DNA of 64,000 bases from JAFDZV01 sp035549015 (lineage in GTDB: Bacteria; Bacteroidota; Ignavibacteria; OLB7). The notes under the pieces were generated by a model. That model did no database searches and was not told the origin of the DNA. It worked only from the letters and a program-made list of their open reading frames with translations. The position numbers and the translations under genes are program-made. This document shows positions 9,660 to 18,415 of this stretch, one piece after another (position 1 is the first letter of the stretch; the number at the start of each line of letters is the position of its first letter). The stretch spans positions 72,788 to 136,787 of the forward strand of contig DASZRW010000103.1 of the NCBI GenBank assembly GCA_035549015.1, written 5' to 3'.

Positions 9660-10055
9660 ATGAGGTTTGTGATGATTGTTCTGCTTCTCCAGCAAACGCA
9701 TGAGCTTGCAGCAATCACGCCCGGCCTGCGCATTCCGGAGCGGCCGTTGCCGACTCACCCGTGGCCTGCGGCGCCGCTCCCGATCGAGTCCGGACTCTCC
9801 ATCCTGTTCGGCCGCGGCCTCCACTTCGACGACATGGGAACCTGCTACGTCTGGCACGCGGACGGCAACTGCTACGCGCTTCCGCTTCACATCTGGAGCC
9901 ACCCGGCCTCGCCCGTCCGGAGCCGCATCATGCTCCACTGGCCGTATGGGGAACAGCTCAGCTTCTGGCACGAACTCATGGAGCATTCATCCTCCCCCGT
10001 GGACATGCAGCAGACGCCGTCTGACACAGGGGCCGAAAGCCCGTGCAGAAGTTGA
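9660..10055 (+). CDS. Doubtful hypothetical protein
   Basis: Possible 131-residue protein starting at the ATG at 9660 with a short hydrophobic stretch (MRFVMIVLLLQQ). The middle, FGRGLHFDDMGTCYVWH, continues with alternating aromatic and charged residues that look more protein-like than the shadows around it. The C-terminus degenerates into Ser/Pro/Thr. No Shine-Dalgarno is visible and I recognise no family. The upstream extension to 9498 is Arg/Pro-rich and probably not translated. Keep as a low-confidence hypothetical gene. Confidence 0.35.
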   Translation: MRFVMIVLLLQQTHELAAITPGLRIPERPLPTHPWPAAPLPIESGLSILFGRGLHFDDMGTCYVWHADGNCYALPLHIWSHPASPVRSRIMLHWPYGEQLSFWHELMEHSSSPVDMQQTPSDTGAESPCRS

Positions 10056-10903
10056 GTGCGATACCGACAGGTGGGGAGGAAAGTCGGCGGCCCTGTCATC
10101 GTCAGCACGACCTCCGGGAATGCCGCCCCCCAGGGGAAATGGTCCCGCCATGATATGATGGTACACTTTTGGGATACGTTGCGCATCTTCCCCCGATGCA
10201 GGGAGTTGCCTGCCCGAAGCCGTCAAGACCATTGCTTCATTGCTGCGGCCTCACGTATCTTGCAGCGTCGCCTGCATTCCAACCGGCGATTTCCCGGATA
10301 CGTTACATCATCGGCGTTCTTCTGCCGTATCTCCCCTCAATCATGAATGAGGGTGGCAGGCGCCGATATCGCATTGTAGACCTCCGTTGGCTCGACGGGA
10401 TATGCCTGCGACCAAGCCGGAAATCCGCCTGCGCCGGATACTCAACGAGCGGTGATGCAAATCCCGGCACTCTGTATTCACGATGCCGGGTGGTTGGATC
10501 CGACCCCAGACAATGTCGCCGGTGAGGCCGCGATTGGCAGCGGCACCGCGGCGATACCCCCAGATTCGTTCAAGCGTTCCGACGTGGCGGCACGGTCACT
10601 GTAGCCCACACTACTGACTGTGCCATGATGCCACGCCGGGCGACAGCGTTTGGACGTACTCAACCATCGCGCCCGCACAAGCGGACGATCAAAAGCGCAA
10701 TACATATCAGTTCCATTCCCGGATCGGGATGAGCGGAGCCGTACGGCACGCTCTATCGTGATCGCTGTCACATGTCGGGAATGGCTTCATGTCGACGGGT
10801 TGCCGTCCCTGCATGCGTGCAGGGACGACTATACTCGTGCGGCATCATCTACACGATCGATCATACACAATGATTGTCTTCCGATCACGATAACGAAGCA
10901 GCA
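10056..10903. other. Intergenic stretch upstream of the Myb-repeat gene
   Basis: About 850 bases with no supported gene. Open frames here are short, rich in Arg and Ser and lack start signals. The only clear structure is the 10-bp palindrome at 10804-10827, about 80 bases before the next start codon. Confidence 0.5.
10804..10827. repeat. 10-bp perfect inverted repeat, possible operator
   Basis: CGTCCCTGCA and TGCAGGGACG face each other across a 4-base TGCG loop. No T-run follows, so it is more likely a binding site or RNA hairpin than a terminator. It lies 76 bases before the start of the six-repeat Myb-like gene and could be its operator, which is a guess from position. Confidence 0.45.
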
Positions 10904-11929
10904 ATGAGATCATCAAAAAAATCCACGGAACGGCAGGAACCGTCTGTAATCCGACAGTTCCACTGGCCTTCTGCCACGAACAACTCGCAGCGCGAGGTGG
11001 GGCAGAAGGGTGAGCGCAAGGGTACGCAGCGGCGCGGATGGACGAAGGAGGAGGATGCTATCATACGCCGCTCGTATACAAAACACGGATCGCGTTACAC
11101 GGCCGAGTTGCTTGGACGGACCATCACATCCGTTCAGCATCGGGCGTTGAAGCTCGGCGTGCCGGGGCATGGCATTCGGCCATGGACGACGAAGGAGGAA
11201 CACTACCTCCGCAAGAAGTACGGGAAGCTTACGGCCACGGAGATCGCACGAATACTGAGACGCTCGGAGCAGAGCGTCCGCGGGCATATCCATCAATTGG
11301 GCCTGGGCAGGTATCGCCCGGCAACATGGACTGCTGATGAAATCGAATATCTTCGAAAACACTATGGCTCTGTGAAGGTGGCGGCACTTGCAGCCGAGCT
11401 GGGCAGAACAACCGACGCCGTGGAGTTGAAGGCGGGCAAGCTTCAGCTTCGCAAGAAGCTGGTTCGCCTCTCCGCGAAACAGACGGCATGGGTGGTTGAG
11501 AATCTCGGGAAGATATCATACGACAATCTTGCCCGGGAGCTCGGTGTAAGCAGCACCACGATTATGAAGATCGCCGGACGCAACGGATATCGTCCGCGAC
11601 CGAATATCAGAGCCTGGACTGACGCCGAGGATGAGTATCTGAAGAAACACTATGGCCGGAAGACACGCCGCGAAATCGCCGAGGCGATCGGGCGCACGGT
11701 GCCGCTGGTTGGCTGGCGTGCGGCGAAGCTGGGGTTGACGAGGGAGGTCCGGAATCTCGAGAAGGTGCGGAACTGGACGTCGGACGAGGACAGCCTGCTG
11801 CGCAAGCTCGCGGCAGACAATACGTACGAACAGATAGCCCAGCGTCTGAACAGAACGCGGGCCGCCGTTGTTGGACGCGCCGTACGGCTGGGCCTCACCG
11901 GAGGCGAACGCACGGCCGCAAAGCGCTGA
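10904..11929 (+). CDS. Protein of six tandem Myb/SANT-like helix-turn-helix repeats
   Basis: Predicted DNA-binding protein of 341 residues made almost wholly of six repeats with a period of about 48 residues: 46-86, 94-134, 142-182, 189-229, 238-278 and 291-331. Each follows the scheme W-T-x-x-E-(D/E)-x-x-(L/I)-(R/K)-(K/R)-x-Y-G, then an (I/L)A-x-x-(L/I)-x-R-T segment, and closes with a (K/R)LGL-type end. Repeat 4 is the most diverged and begins RLSAKQTAWV. This is the architecture of Myb/SANT or GcrA-like DNA-binding modules. The 45-residue N-terminal tail is basic and disordered. ATG 10904 is preferred to the TTG at 10874. The gene stands alone between a gene-poor region and the haem cluster. 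Target and role are unknown; chromatin-like binding or phage-derived regulation are both possible. Confidence 0.85.
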   Translation: MRSSKKSTERQEPSVIRQFHWPSATNNSQREVGQKGERKGTQRRGWTKEEDAIIRRSYTKHGSRYTAELLGRTITSVQHRALKLGVPGHGIRPWTTKEEHYLRKKYGKLTATEIARILRRSEQSVRGHIHQLGLGRYRPATWTADEIEYLRKHYGSVKVAALAAELGRTTDAVELKAGKLQLRKKLVRLSAKQTAWVVENLGKISYDNLARELGVSSTTIMKIAGRNGYRPRPNIRAWTDAEDEYLKKHYGRKTRREIAEAIGRTVPLVGWRAAKLGLTREVRNLEKVRNWTSDEDSLLRKLAADNTYEQIAQRLNRTRAAVVGRAVRLGLTGGERTAAKR

Positions 11930-11951
11930 GCTGGCGGCATATCACGATGGT

Positions 11952-11983
11952 GGGAACGGCCCTGCAGGTGTGGGGCCGTTTCC
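11952..11983 (+). terminator. Possible terminator after the Myb-repeat gene
   Basis: GGGAACGGCCC (11952-11962) pairs with GGGCCGTTTCCC (ending 11983) in an 11-bp stem with one G-U pair and a 10-base loop, 22 bases after the stop codon. The tail is CCTT rather than a T-run, so it is only a moderate candidate. Confidence 0.45.
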
Positions 11984-12095
11984 CCTTCGGGCACCGACGC
12001 CGTATGCGGAAAGGAACCACCCGAAAGAACCGGCGGAAGAACCCGTGACGAATTGAGACTGCACGCGATGCGCGGAGTCTGTTTATCTTCACGGT

Positions 12096-13139
12096 ATGCA
12101 GCAGGTCGGTGTCATACTCCACAATCTCGGTGGGCCTACATCGCTCGACGCCATTCGCCCGTTCCTCACCAATCTCTTCCTCGATCCGGAGATTATCAGG
12201 ATCCCGCTCCCCGGAGCGCTTGGCCGCCTCTTCCCGCGCCGACTCTTCGCGGAGTTCGTGGCACGCCGCCGTACGCCGAAGGTTCGGCCGAATTACGAAA
12301 TGATCGGCGGCAAGTCGCCGCTGCTGGAGCGCTCGCGCGAACAGGCGACCGCCCTCGAGAAGGAACTCAACGAACGCTTCGCCGGCCGGGCCCGGTTTCA
12401 TGTGCGCCTCGGCATGCGTTACTGGCACCCGTTCACGCAGGAGGCCGCCGAGGAATTCCGTTCGCTCGGCATCGAGAACATCTTCCTGCTCCCGCTCTAT
12501 CCCCAGTACTCGCGCACTACCACGGGCTCCAGCTTCAAGGAGTGGCGCGACCTGCACCGCGACCGGTATGCGCGCCGCTTTCATGTGAAGTCCGCCCGCG
12601 ACTACTTCCTTCATCCGCGCTATATCGATGCGATCAATGACCGCATCAACGCAACACTCGCCGAGCGCTTTACCAACGAACAACGGCGCGGACTGCACTT
12701 CCTCTTCTCCGCACATGGCACGCCGATCGCCGACGTGGAGGCGGGCGATCCCTACTCGCACCAGATCCGCGCAACGGTGGAGCAGGTGATGCGCACGCGC
12801 GGCAACGACTTCCCGCATTCCCTCTCGTTCCAGAGCCGCGTCGGCCCGGTGAAGTGGCTGGAGCCGTACACGCAGGATGCCATTGCGCGTCTGGCTTCGG
12901 AGCAGGTGACGGCGCTTCTCATGATCCCCATCGCCTTCGTGACGGACCACATCGAGACGCTGCACGAGCTCGATATCGAACTGCGGGAAACCGCGCATCG
13001 GCATGGGATTCACAAGTACGAGGTGATGTACGCGTTGAACAATTCCCCCCTCTTCATCTCGGCTCTGGCGGATATCGTGACGGCACGCTATGCCCCCGCC
13101 CGGGAGGCCGCGCCGATCGGAAGGAGGGATGGTCCATGA
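12096..13139 (+). CDS. hemH: Ferrochelatase
   Basis: Inserts Fe2+ into a porphyrin (protoporphyrin IX or coproporphyrin III) as a late step of haem synthesis. The 347-residue protein starts with the family hallmark VGVILHNLGGPTSLD and carries PLYPQYSRTTTGS (about 131-143), the FSAHGTP motif with the metal-site His (about 205-211) and FVTDHIETLHELD (about 282) with the conserved acidic residues. Its stop overlaps the next gene's start in an ATGA at 13136-13139, so translation is coupled to hemY. It is the first gene of the haem cluster. The start ATG fits homologues. Confidence 0.95.
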   Translation: MQQVGVILHNLGGPTSLDAIRPFLTNLFLDPEIIRIPLPGALGRLFPRRLFAEFVARRRTPKVRPNYEMIGGKSPLLERSREQATALEKELNERFAGRARFHVRLGMRYWHPFTQEAAEEFRSLGIENIFLLPLYPQYSRTTTGSSFKEWRDLHRDRYARRFHVKSARDYFLHPRYIDAINDRINATLAERFTNEQRRGLHFLFSAHGTPIADVEAGDPYSHQIRATVEQVMRTRGNDFPHSLSFQSRVGPVKWLEPYTQDAIARLASEQVTALLMIPIAFVTDHIETLHELDIELRETAHRHGIHKYEVMYALNNSPLFISALADIVTARYAPAREAAPIGRRDGP

Positions 13140-14593
13140 GCCGGCACGACGTGATCATCATCGGCGGAGGGCTCTCCGGAGCATCGGCGCTTCACCGCCT
13201 TGCCCGCGAAGGCGCCAACGTGATATTGCTGGAGAGGCGCACGAGCCTGGGGGGCGTGGCACGCTCGCGCAGGAACGCGCAGGGAGCGCTGGTGGAGAGC
13301 GGCCCGAACAGTGCACAATCCGGGACGCCGGAACTGGCGGCGCTTGTCGAGGATCTGCACCTGGCCGACAAGATCGTTCGCCCGGGAGAGGCTGCCGCCA
13401 ACCGCTACATCATGCGCGATGGAGCATTGGTTGTTGCGCCGACAACGCCGCGGGAGTTTCTGCGAACAGCCTTGTTCAACCGCCGCACCCGCCTCCGGGC
13501 TCTGCGCGAGCGCTTCGTTGCGCCCGCCCCGGCCGATCGCGAGGAGAGTGTGGCGCAGTTCGTGGAACGCCGCCTTGGCCGTGATGTGCTGGAGTATGCC
13601 GTGGATCCGTTCATCTCCGGCATCTACGCCGGCAGACCGGAGCATCTCTCGCTCCGTCATGCATTCCCCGGGCTGCATTCGCTGGAGCAGACGCACGGAA
13701 GTTTGATTCGCGGAGCACTGCGGATGCAGCGCCAGCGGAGCAAGGAACGCAGGCGTGCCGCGAAGGAGGGACGTTCCGCAACCGCACCGGAGCGCGGGAT
13801 CTTCTCCTTCACCGAAGGGATGGGGATGCTCCCGCAGACCATTCAGGAATACTGGCACGACCTGCTCCGCCTTGGCTGCGCGGTGGAGCGAATGGAGCGG
13901 CAGGGATCGCTCTGGAGCGTGCAGGCCGGAGGCGACACGTACACCGCTCGGGATCTGATAGTTGCAACCGAGGCCGATACCGCCGCCTCCCTCCTGGCCC
14001 CGATACAGCCGGAGCTTGGGGACGTGCTCCGGACAATCGAACATCCGCCGCTTGCGGTGGCAACGATGTTGTACGGCCGATCCGCCGTGGAACACCCGCT
14101 GGACGGCTTCGGGCTGTTGATACCGTCATCCGAACACAGGCGCATTCTGGGCGTCATCTTCTCCTCCACGCTCTTCCCGGGCCGGGCTCCGGAAGGGACC
14201 GTACTGTTGACCGCGTTCACCGGCGGTGCACGCGATCCGCATCGCACTGCCGTGAGCGACGAGGAGTTGCTCTACGAAGTCCACGGGGAGCTGCGGCGCA
14301 TCCTCGGCATCGGCAGCAAACCGCTCTCGAGCGATCTGCAACGATGGCCGCGATCGATACCGCAATACAACCTCGGCTATCAACGCGTACTGGATGCGAT
14401 CGCTGCCGCGGAGGAGTGTTTGCCGGGACTGCATCTGCTCGGCAGCTATCGCGGCGGCGTTTCTGTTGGCGATCGTGTGAAGGCCGGCTGGCAGCTTGCC
14501 GAGCGCCTGCTTGCATCGGGAATCATCCCTCCTGTAACCGCCAATTCGAACAGGCCGGAATGCGGCACGGAAAACATCGCGGAGATGGAATGA
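13136..14593 (+). CDS. hemY: FAD-dependent protoporphyrinogen/coproporphyrinogen oxidase
   Basis: Oxygen-dependent oxidase that removes six electrons from a porphyrinogen. The 485-residue protein opens with a dinucleotide-binding motif (VIIIGGGLSGASALH) followed by the Glu of LLERR that binds the FAD ribose. Family blocks ESGPNS, PFISGIYAG and a C-terminal LLGSYRGGVSVGDRVKAG are present. Start at ATG 13136 inside the hemH stop; its own stop overlaps the start of hemB, so three genes are translationally coupled. The HemY form rather than the flavodoxin-like HemG fits a lineage that synthesises haem aerobically. Whether it feeds the protoporphyrin or the coproporphyrin branch cannot be decided from sequence alone. 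Confidence 0.93.
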   Translation: MSRHDVIIIGGGLSGASALHRLAREGANVILLERRTSLGGVARSRRNAQGALVESGPNSAQSGTPELAALVEDLHLADKIVRPGEAAANRYIMRDGALVVAPTTPREFLRTALFNRRTRLRALRERFVAPAPADREESVAQFVERRLGRDVLEYAVDPFISGIYAGRPEHLSLRHAFPGLHSLEQTHGSLIRGALRMQRQRSKERRRAAKEGRSATAPERGIFSFTEGMGMLPQTIQEYWHDLLRLGCAVERMERQGSLWSVQAGGDTYTARDLIVATEADTAASLLAPIQPELGDVLRTIEHPPLAVATMLYGRSAVEHPLDGFGLLIPSSEHRRILGVIFSSTLFPGRAPEGTVLLTAFTGGARDPHRTAVSDEELLYEVHGELRRILGIGSKPLSSDLQRWPRSIPQYNLGYQRVLDAIAAAEECLPGLHLLGSYRGGVSVGDRVKAGWQLAERLLASGIIPPVTANSNRPECGTENIAEME

Positions 14594-15597
14594 TGCCACA
14601 GGGTTTCGAACGACTGACGACGATGGAAATGATCGTCCGCCCCCGCCGTCTGCGGCGCACGGCGGCGATCCGCGACATGGTTCGCGAGACGCATCTGCAC
14701 CCTTCGTCGCTTGTCTACCCGTTGTTCATCGTACCCGGGAGAGCAGTCCGGAACGAAGTGGCGTCGATGCCGGAGGTATTTCAATTCTCCGTGGATGAGG
14801 CGGTGCGCGAGTGCGTGGCGCTGGCACGGCTTGGCGTGCGCGCCGTGATCCTGTTCGGGATTCCCGAGACGAAGGATCCGGTTGGAAGCGGCGCATATGC
14901 AGAGAGCGGCATCGTACAGCGCGCCGTCCGCGCCATCAAGGCGGAGGTGCCCGGAATGCTGATCGTGACCGATGTCTGCCTGTGCGAGTATACCGACCAT
15001 GGGCACTGCGGCCTGCTGGAGGGGGATCGGATTCTCAATGACCCCACGTTGGATCTGTTGGCGCGAACAGCGGTGTCGCACGCCGAGGCAGGAGCCGATA
15101 TCGTCGCACCGTCGGACATGATGGATGGGCGCGTCGCCGCCATCCGACATGCGCTCGACGAGAACGGCTTTCAGGAACTGGCTCTGATGTCGTACGCGGT
15201 GAAGTATGCCAGCGGGTTCTACGGCCCGTTCCGCGACGCGGCGCACTCCGCACCGAGTTTCGGAGATCGCCGTTCGCACCAGATGGATCCGGCAAACATC
15301 CGCGAGGCATTGAAGGAGGCGCAGCTCGATCTGGATGAGGGCGCGGACATCCTCATGGTGAAGCCCGCGCTCCCCTGCCTCGATGTGATCAACGCGCTGT
15401 ATCGCAGCACCGATGTGCCGATAGCCGCCTACCAGGTCTCCGGCGAATACGCCATGCTGCACGCCGCGGCGCGCAACGGCTGGCTGGATCTGGATCTCGT
15501 GATGGAGGAATCGCTTCTCGCAATCCGGCGTGCCGGCGCATCGATCATCATCTCCTACTTCGCCAAACGCTTCGCACAGGGCCGTTCCATCGTATAG
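14590..15597 (+). CDS. hemB: 5-aminolevulinate dehydratase (porphobilinogen synthase)
   Basis: Condenses two 5-aminolevulinate molecules to porphobilinogen. The 335-residue protein has the cysteine-rich zinc site DVCLCEYTDHGHC (about 124-136), so it should be the Zn-dependent type. The Schiff-base lysines are in SYAVKYASGFYGPF (about 200) and MVKPALPCLD (about 257). The two adjacent ATG codons at 14590 and 14593 both overlap the hemY stop; either gives a full-length enzyme. The next gene, hemL, begins 34 bases after its stop. In pathway order HemL's product is this enzyme's substrate, so their adjacency is meaningful. Confidence 0.96.
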   Translation: MMPQGFERLTTMEMIVRPRRLRRTAAIRDMVRETHLHPSSLVYPLFIVPGRAVRNEVASMPEVFQFSVDEAVRECVALARLGVRAVILFGIPETKDPVGSGAYAESGIVQRAVRAIKAEVPGMLIVTDVCLCEYTDHGHCGLLEGDRILNDPTLDLLARTAVSHAEAGADIVAPSDMMDGRVAAIRHALDENGFQELALMSYAVKYASGFYGPFRDAAHSAPSFGDRRSHQMDPANIREALKEAQLDLDEGADILMVKPALPCLDVINALYRSTDVPIAAYQVSGEYAMLHAAARNGWLDLDLVMEESLLAIRRAGASIIISYFAKRFAQGRSIV

Positions 15598-15631
15598 AGG
15601 AACGGCATGCCTCTCGACAGAGTACTTCCCG

Positions 15632-16945
15632 ATGCACACTTCAAGCACTGAACTGTTCGATCGCGCATGCAGGGTGATCCCCGGCGGCGTCAACTCCCCC
15701 GTTCGCGCCTTCGGCGGCGTGGGAGGCGTTCCCATCTTCTTCGAAGAGGCGCACGGCGTAACGCTGGTCGATGCGGACGGCAACCGCTACGTGGACTATG
15801 TGGGATCGTGGGGACCGTTCATTCTCGGCCATGCGAACGAAAACGTTGTGGCGGCGCTGCGCAGCCAGCTGGAACGGGCAACCAGTTTCGGCGCGCCGAC
15901 GCGCCTCGAAGTGGAGATGGCGGAACTGCTGACCGGGCTGCTTCCAGGCCTGGAGATGGTGCGGCTTGTCTCGAGCGGCACGGAGGCGACGATGTCTGCG
16001 GTACGCGTTGCCCGCGGCTACACCGGACGTGAGAAGATCATCAAGTTCGAAGGATGCTACCACGGCCATGGCGACTCGTTCCTGATCAAGGCGGGAAGCG
16101 GCATGCTGACGCATGGTGCTCCAAACTCGCCCGGTGTTACGGCAGGAACTGCGGCCGCCACGCTGGTGGCGGAGTACAACAACATCGAGTCCGTGCGCGA
16201 GCTGTTCGCTTCGAATGCCGGTGAGATTGCCGGGGTCATCATCGAACCGATCGCGGGGAACATGGGCGTGGTCCCCTCGGCACCGGAGTTCCTTGCGGAG
16301 CTTCGTACGCTCTGTACCGCGAACGGTACCGTACTGATCTTCGACGAGGTGATGACCGGCTTCCGCGTTGGGCTGGGAGGCGCAGCGGCGCTGTACGGCA
16401 TACAACCGGATCTCTTCACGCTCGGCAAGATCATCGGCGGCGGGCTGCCGGCAGCGGCATACGGCGGACGCAGGGAGATCATGAACGTGGTGTCGCCGGT
16501 TGGGTCGGTGTATCAGGCGGGAACGCTCTCCGGCAATCCGCTCGCCGTTGCTGCCGGCCTTGCAACGCTTCGGACGCTGCAGGAGGAGAATCCGTACCCG
16601 CCTCTCGAGCGCGCGGCCCGCCTCCTTGCTGCCGGGTTGAAGGAAGCAGCCGCGGAGAGCTCCGTCCCGCTTACGGTGAACCAGGCCGGCTCCATGCTCA
16701 CACCATTCTTTACAAGTGGTCCGGTACGCACGTTCCGTGATGCGATGTCCAGCGACACGTCGGCATTTGCACGATTTTTCCACGCAATGCTGGATCGCGG
16801 CTTCTATCTGCCGCCATCCCAGTACGAGGCGTGGTTTGTTGCCGTGCCGCACACCGAGGATGTGATCGATGCAACGCTGGCAGCCGCAAAGGCCGCATTT
16901 GCAAGCGTCGCGGCCGAAGACGGCAGAATCTCCGTGGACCGTTGA
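15632..16945 (+). CDS. hemL: Glutamate-1-semialdehyde 2,1-aminomutase
   Basis: PLP enzyme that converts glutamate-1-semialdehyde to 5-aminolevulinate, the C5 route to haem. The 437-residue protein has the family blocks GGVNSPVRAFGGVGG (about 20), GSWGPFILGHA, SSGTEATMSA, the PLP-site IFDEVMTGFR (about 235) and the catalytic Lys near 266 in LGKIIGGGLP. The start is ATG 15632; a longer open frame from 15530 lies inside hemB. This gene closes the cluster, and a bulged hairpin follows. It implies glutamyl-tRNA reductase (HemA) elsewhere. Confidence 0.96.
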   Translation: MHTSSTELFDRACRVIPGGVNSPVRAFGGVGGVPIFFEEAHGVTLVDADGNRYVDYVGSWGPFILGHANENVVAALRSQLERATSFGAPTRLEVEMAELLTGLLPGLEMVRLVSSGTEATMSAVRVARGYTGREKIIKFEGCYHGHGDSFLIKAGSGMLTHGAPNSPGVTAGTAAATLVAEYNNIESVRELFASNAGEIAGVIIEPIAGNMGVVPSAPEFLAELRTLCTANGTVLIFDEVMTGFRVGLGGAAALYGIQPDLFTLGKIIGGGLPAAAYGGRREIMNVVSPVGSVYQAGTLSGNPLAVAAGLATLRTLQEENPYPPLERAARLLAAGLKEAAAESSVPLTVNQAGSMLTPFFTSGPVRTFRDAMSSDTSAFARFFHAMLDRGFYLPPSQYEAWFVAVPHTEDVIDATLAAAKAAFASVAAEDGRISVDR

Positions 16946-17003
16946 CCCCTCCGGAGCCCCCAACGGACATTTGCATCAATGAGGGTAATTCACCATTTTG
17001 GTT

Positions 17004-17036
17004 CCCCTTCATCCGATTGCGGATGGGGCGCGTTTC
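17004..17036 (+). terminator. Possible terminator of the haem cluster
   Basis: CCCC-TTC-ATCCG pairs with CGGATGGGG (ending 17028) with a three-base bulge and a four-base loop, followed by CGCGTTTC. It lies about 60 bases after the hemL stop. The short T-run and the bulge make it a moderate candidate. Confidence 0.4.
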
Positions 17037-17213
17037 AATTCACCATGTGCTTCGAGTGTCTCTCTGGGCGCGAAAAGCACGTGCTGCCGTCTGAGACGTG
17101 ATCGTGGCAATGAACCCAGCATGACCTGCAGTTTATTTGGGGACTGTGCTCGTGAGCCGGCGTTCATTGCTAATTTGCCTCCGACTTGCGTCCAAGATGA
17201 CCTGATTGGACTG

Positions 17214-17254
17214 TAGCTCACAGCAATGCCATTCTGCGGAAATGGTGTGAGCTA
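17214..17254. repeat. Composite inverted repeat, possible structured RNA
   Basis: TAGCTCACA (17214-17222) is complementary to TGTGAGCTA (17246-17254). Inside it CCATT (17228-17232) pairs with AATGG (17241-17245), giving a two-helix hairpin with a one-sided internal loop. Its position, about 440 bases before the precursor gene, suggests nothing specific. Confidence 0.4.
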
Positions 17255-17695
17255 TGGAATGACGATACCGGAGCCTGACGGATATGCAGCCTTCGAACGG
17301 CCGGTGGCCGGGCTGTCCCGTTGGGATTGAAGGGATCGTTGTTTTCGCAGCGATATCGTATACGCCTGCTGCATTCGTTCCGGCAACCACGCCCGTAAGG
17401 GAGGTGGGAATCTGGTGGTAAACGAAAGCATGGGCGGATCGATCTCTCCCTCATCGCCCTGCACATTGGCGTGATATCACGTGCGGCGTGCAGCCATGGA
17501 TACTCCCTGGTATCCCGGGCGGATGAGCTGCGATGCGATTCGGTTCGTCACGAACGACATGTCCCGCGGGATGCCTCCTGATCCTCCGAGATACGGCAAT
17601 GTTATCGGAGAAGAGAGTGGGGGCTCGCGTGTCGATCGACTGCAAGCCGGGAATTGAATCGTCGACGGGTTTGTCGGCCTTGGAGAACTTGTTCA

Positions 17696-17872
17696 ATGAC
17701 GGACACAAAGGACACACACGTGAGGTCTGACGATTCGGCTGAGTGTGCTGATCGGCCGAAGAAGGTGTACCAGACTCCACGCCTGATCGTTCATGGTACG
17801 CTTCAGGAAATTACCCGGAACGTTGGCAACGGCTTCGTCGATTTTCCGAACGGATCATCGATCGCCGGTTGA
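17696..17872 (+). CDS. Lasso-type RiPP precursor peptide
   Basis: A 58-residue peptide likely made as a ribosomal natural-product precursor. The leader region KKVYQTPRLIVHGTLQEIT matches the pattern Y-x-x-P-x-L-x-x-x-G then T typical of lasso precursors recognised by PqqD-like B1 proteins. If the conserved Thr is at leader position -2, the core would be the 17 residues NVGNGFVDFPNGSSIAG, with Asp8 positioned for an eight-residue macrolactam. ATG 17696 has a GGAG about ten bases upstream; the ORF is too short for most gene callers. B1 and B2 maturation genes lie 5.5 kb downstream on the same strand, with exported proteins between. No cyclase is in the window, so a true lasso fold is an inference. 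A related class of B1/B2-processed peptide is the main alternative. Confidence 0.68.
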   Translation: MTDTKDTHVRSDDSAECADRPKKVYQTPRLIVHGTLQEITRNVGNGFVDFPNGSSIAG

Positions 17873-17914
17873 GCACGCTGCTCCGACGCCTCCACATTCT
17901 GCCGGTGGTTGCGG

Positions 17915-18070
17915 TCAGGGGCGATCGTCCCGCAGCGATTGAATCACGATGATGGCGCCGCATCCCGGGCACCATGCCTGGTGCTCGTGGATGCCGTGTC
18001 CGGTCGTCATCTGCAATACGGCTTCCCGCACATCCCGCCACGTGTGTCCGCACGCGAACGGGATCCCCAC
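17915..18070 (-). CDS. Possible small zinc-ribbon protein
   Basis: A 51-residue reading on the minus strand from a GTG at 18070 (with a GGGGG about six bases upstream). It contains a C-x-H pair (FACGHTW) and a distal CPGC (AWCPGCGA), spaced like a small zinc ribbon, then a hydrophobic IIVIQSL. The open frame extends to 18163, but the added part is Arg-rich. It is convergent with the RiPP precursor, ending 43 bases away. I recognise no family and the gene may be fortuitous, but paired Cys motifs in a short frame are uncommon by chance. Confidence 0.4.
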   Translation of the reverse strand: MGIPFACGHTWRDVREAVLQMTTGHGIHEHQAWCPGCGAIIVIQSLRDDRP

Positions 18071-18415
18071 GCAACTACCCCCTTTCCGTTCTTTTGCGTT
18101 GCATCGCTCCGTTGTGCGATCGTCGGCAACTCGGCGATTGCCGAGAGTGCCGCCATGCGGCACGGCATCCCTGTCCTTACGGACTCATTCCGATTAGCGC
18201 CATCACCCCATGGGCCGCTCGCACGGCGCCGATCCGCAATCGTGCATCGACATGCCGGCCCTGCCGGCAGTTCCGTTACTCTCGGAGCGATACGGGCCTC
18301 ATCATTGGCTCATAGAGATTTTGTTAATTGAATACCCGGTCCACGGCGTGCGCAGACGGTCCCCCTCTCTGGCTACGCCACTTCTCAATACATAGAACCC
18401 ATGGAGGGTTTATCA
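18071..18415. other. Intergenic stretch before the first exported paralogue
   Basis: About 345 bases between the possible zinc-ribbon gene and the first exported protein. It must contain the promoter of the latter. AT content rises near 18305-18330 (ATTTTGTTAATTGAA), a plausible promoter position, but no defined -35/-10 pair is clear. No gene seen. Confidence 0.45.

Larger units (their letters stand above)
16946..17695. other. Intergenic stretch upstream of the RiPP precursor
   Basis: About 750 bases with no supported protein gene. It contains a hairpin just after hemL (17004-17036), a short hairpin with the loop TTATTTGGGG near 17129-17146, and a composite inverted repeat at 17214-17254. 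A 40-codon frame from 16979 has no supporting evidence. Composition looks less constrained than the flanking genes, which fits a region of regulatory RNA or decay. Confidence 0.5.
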
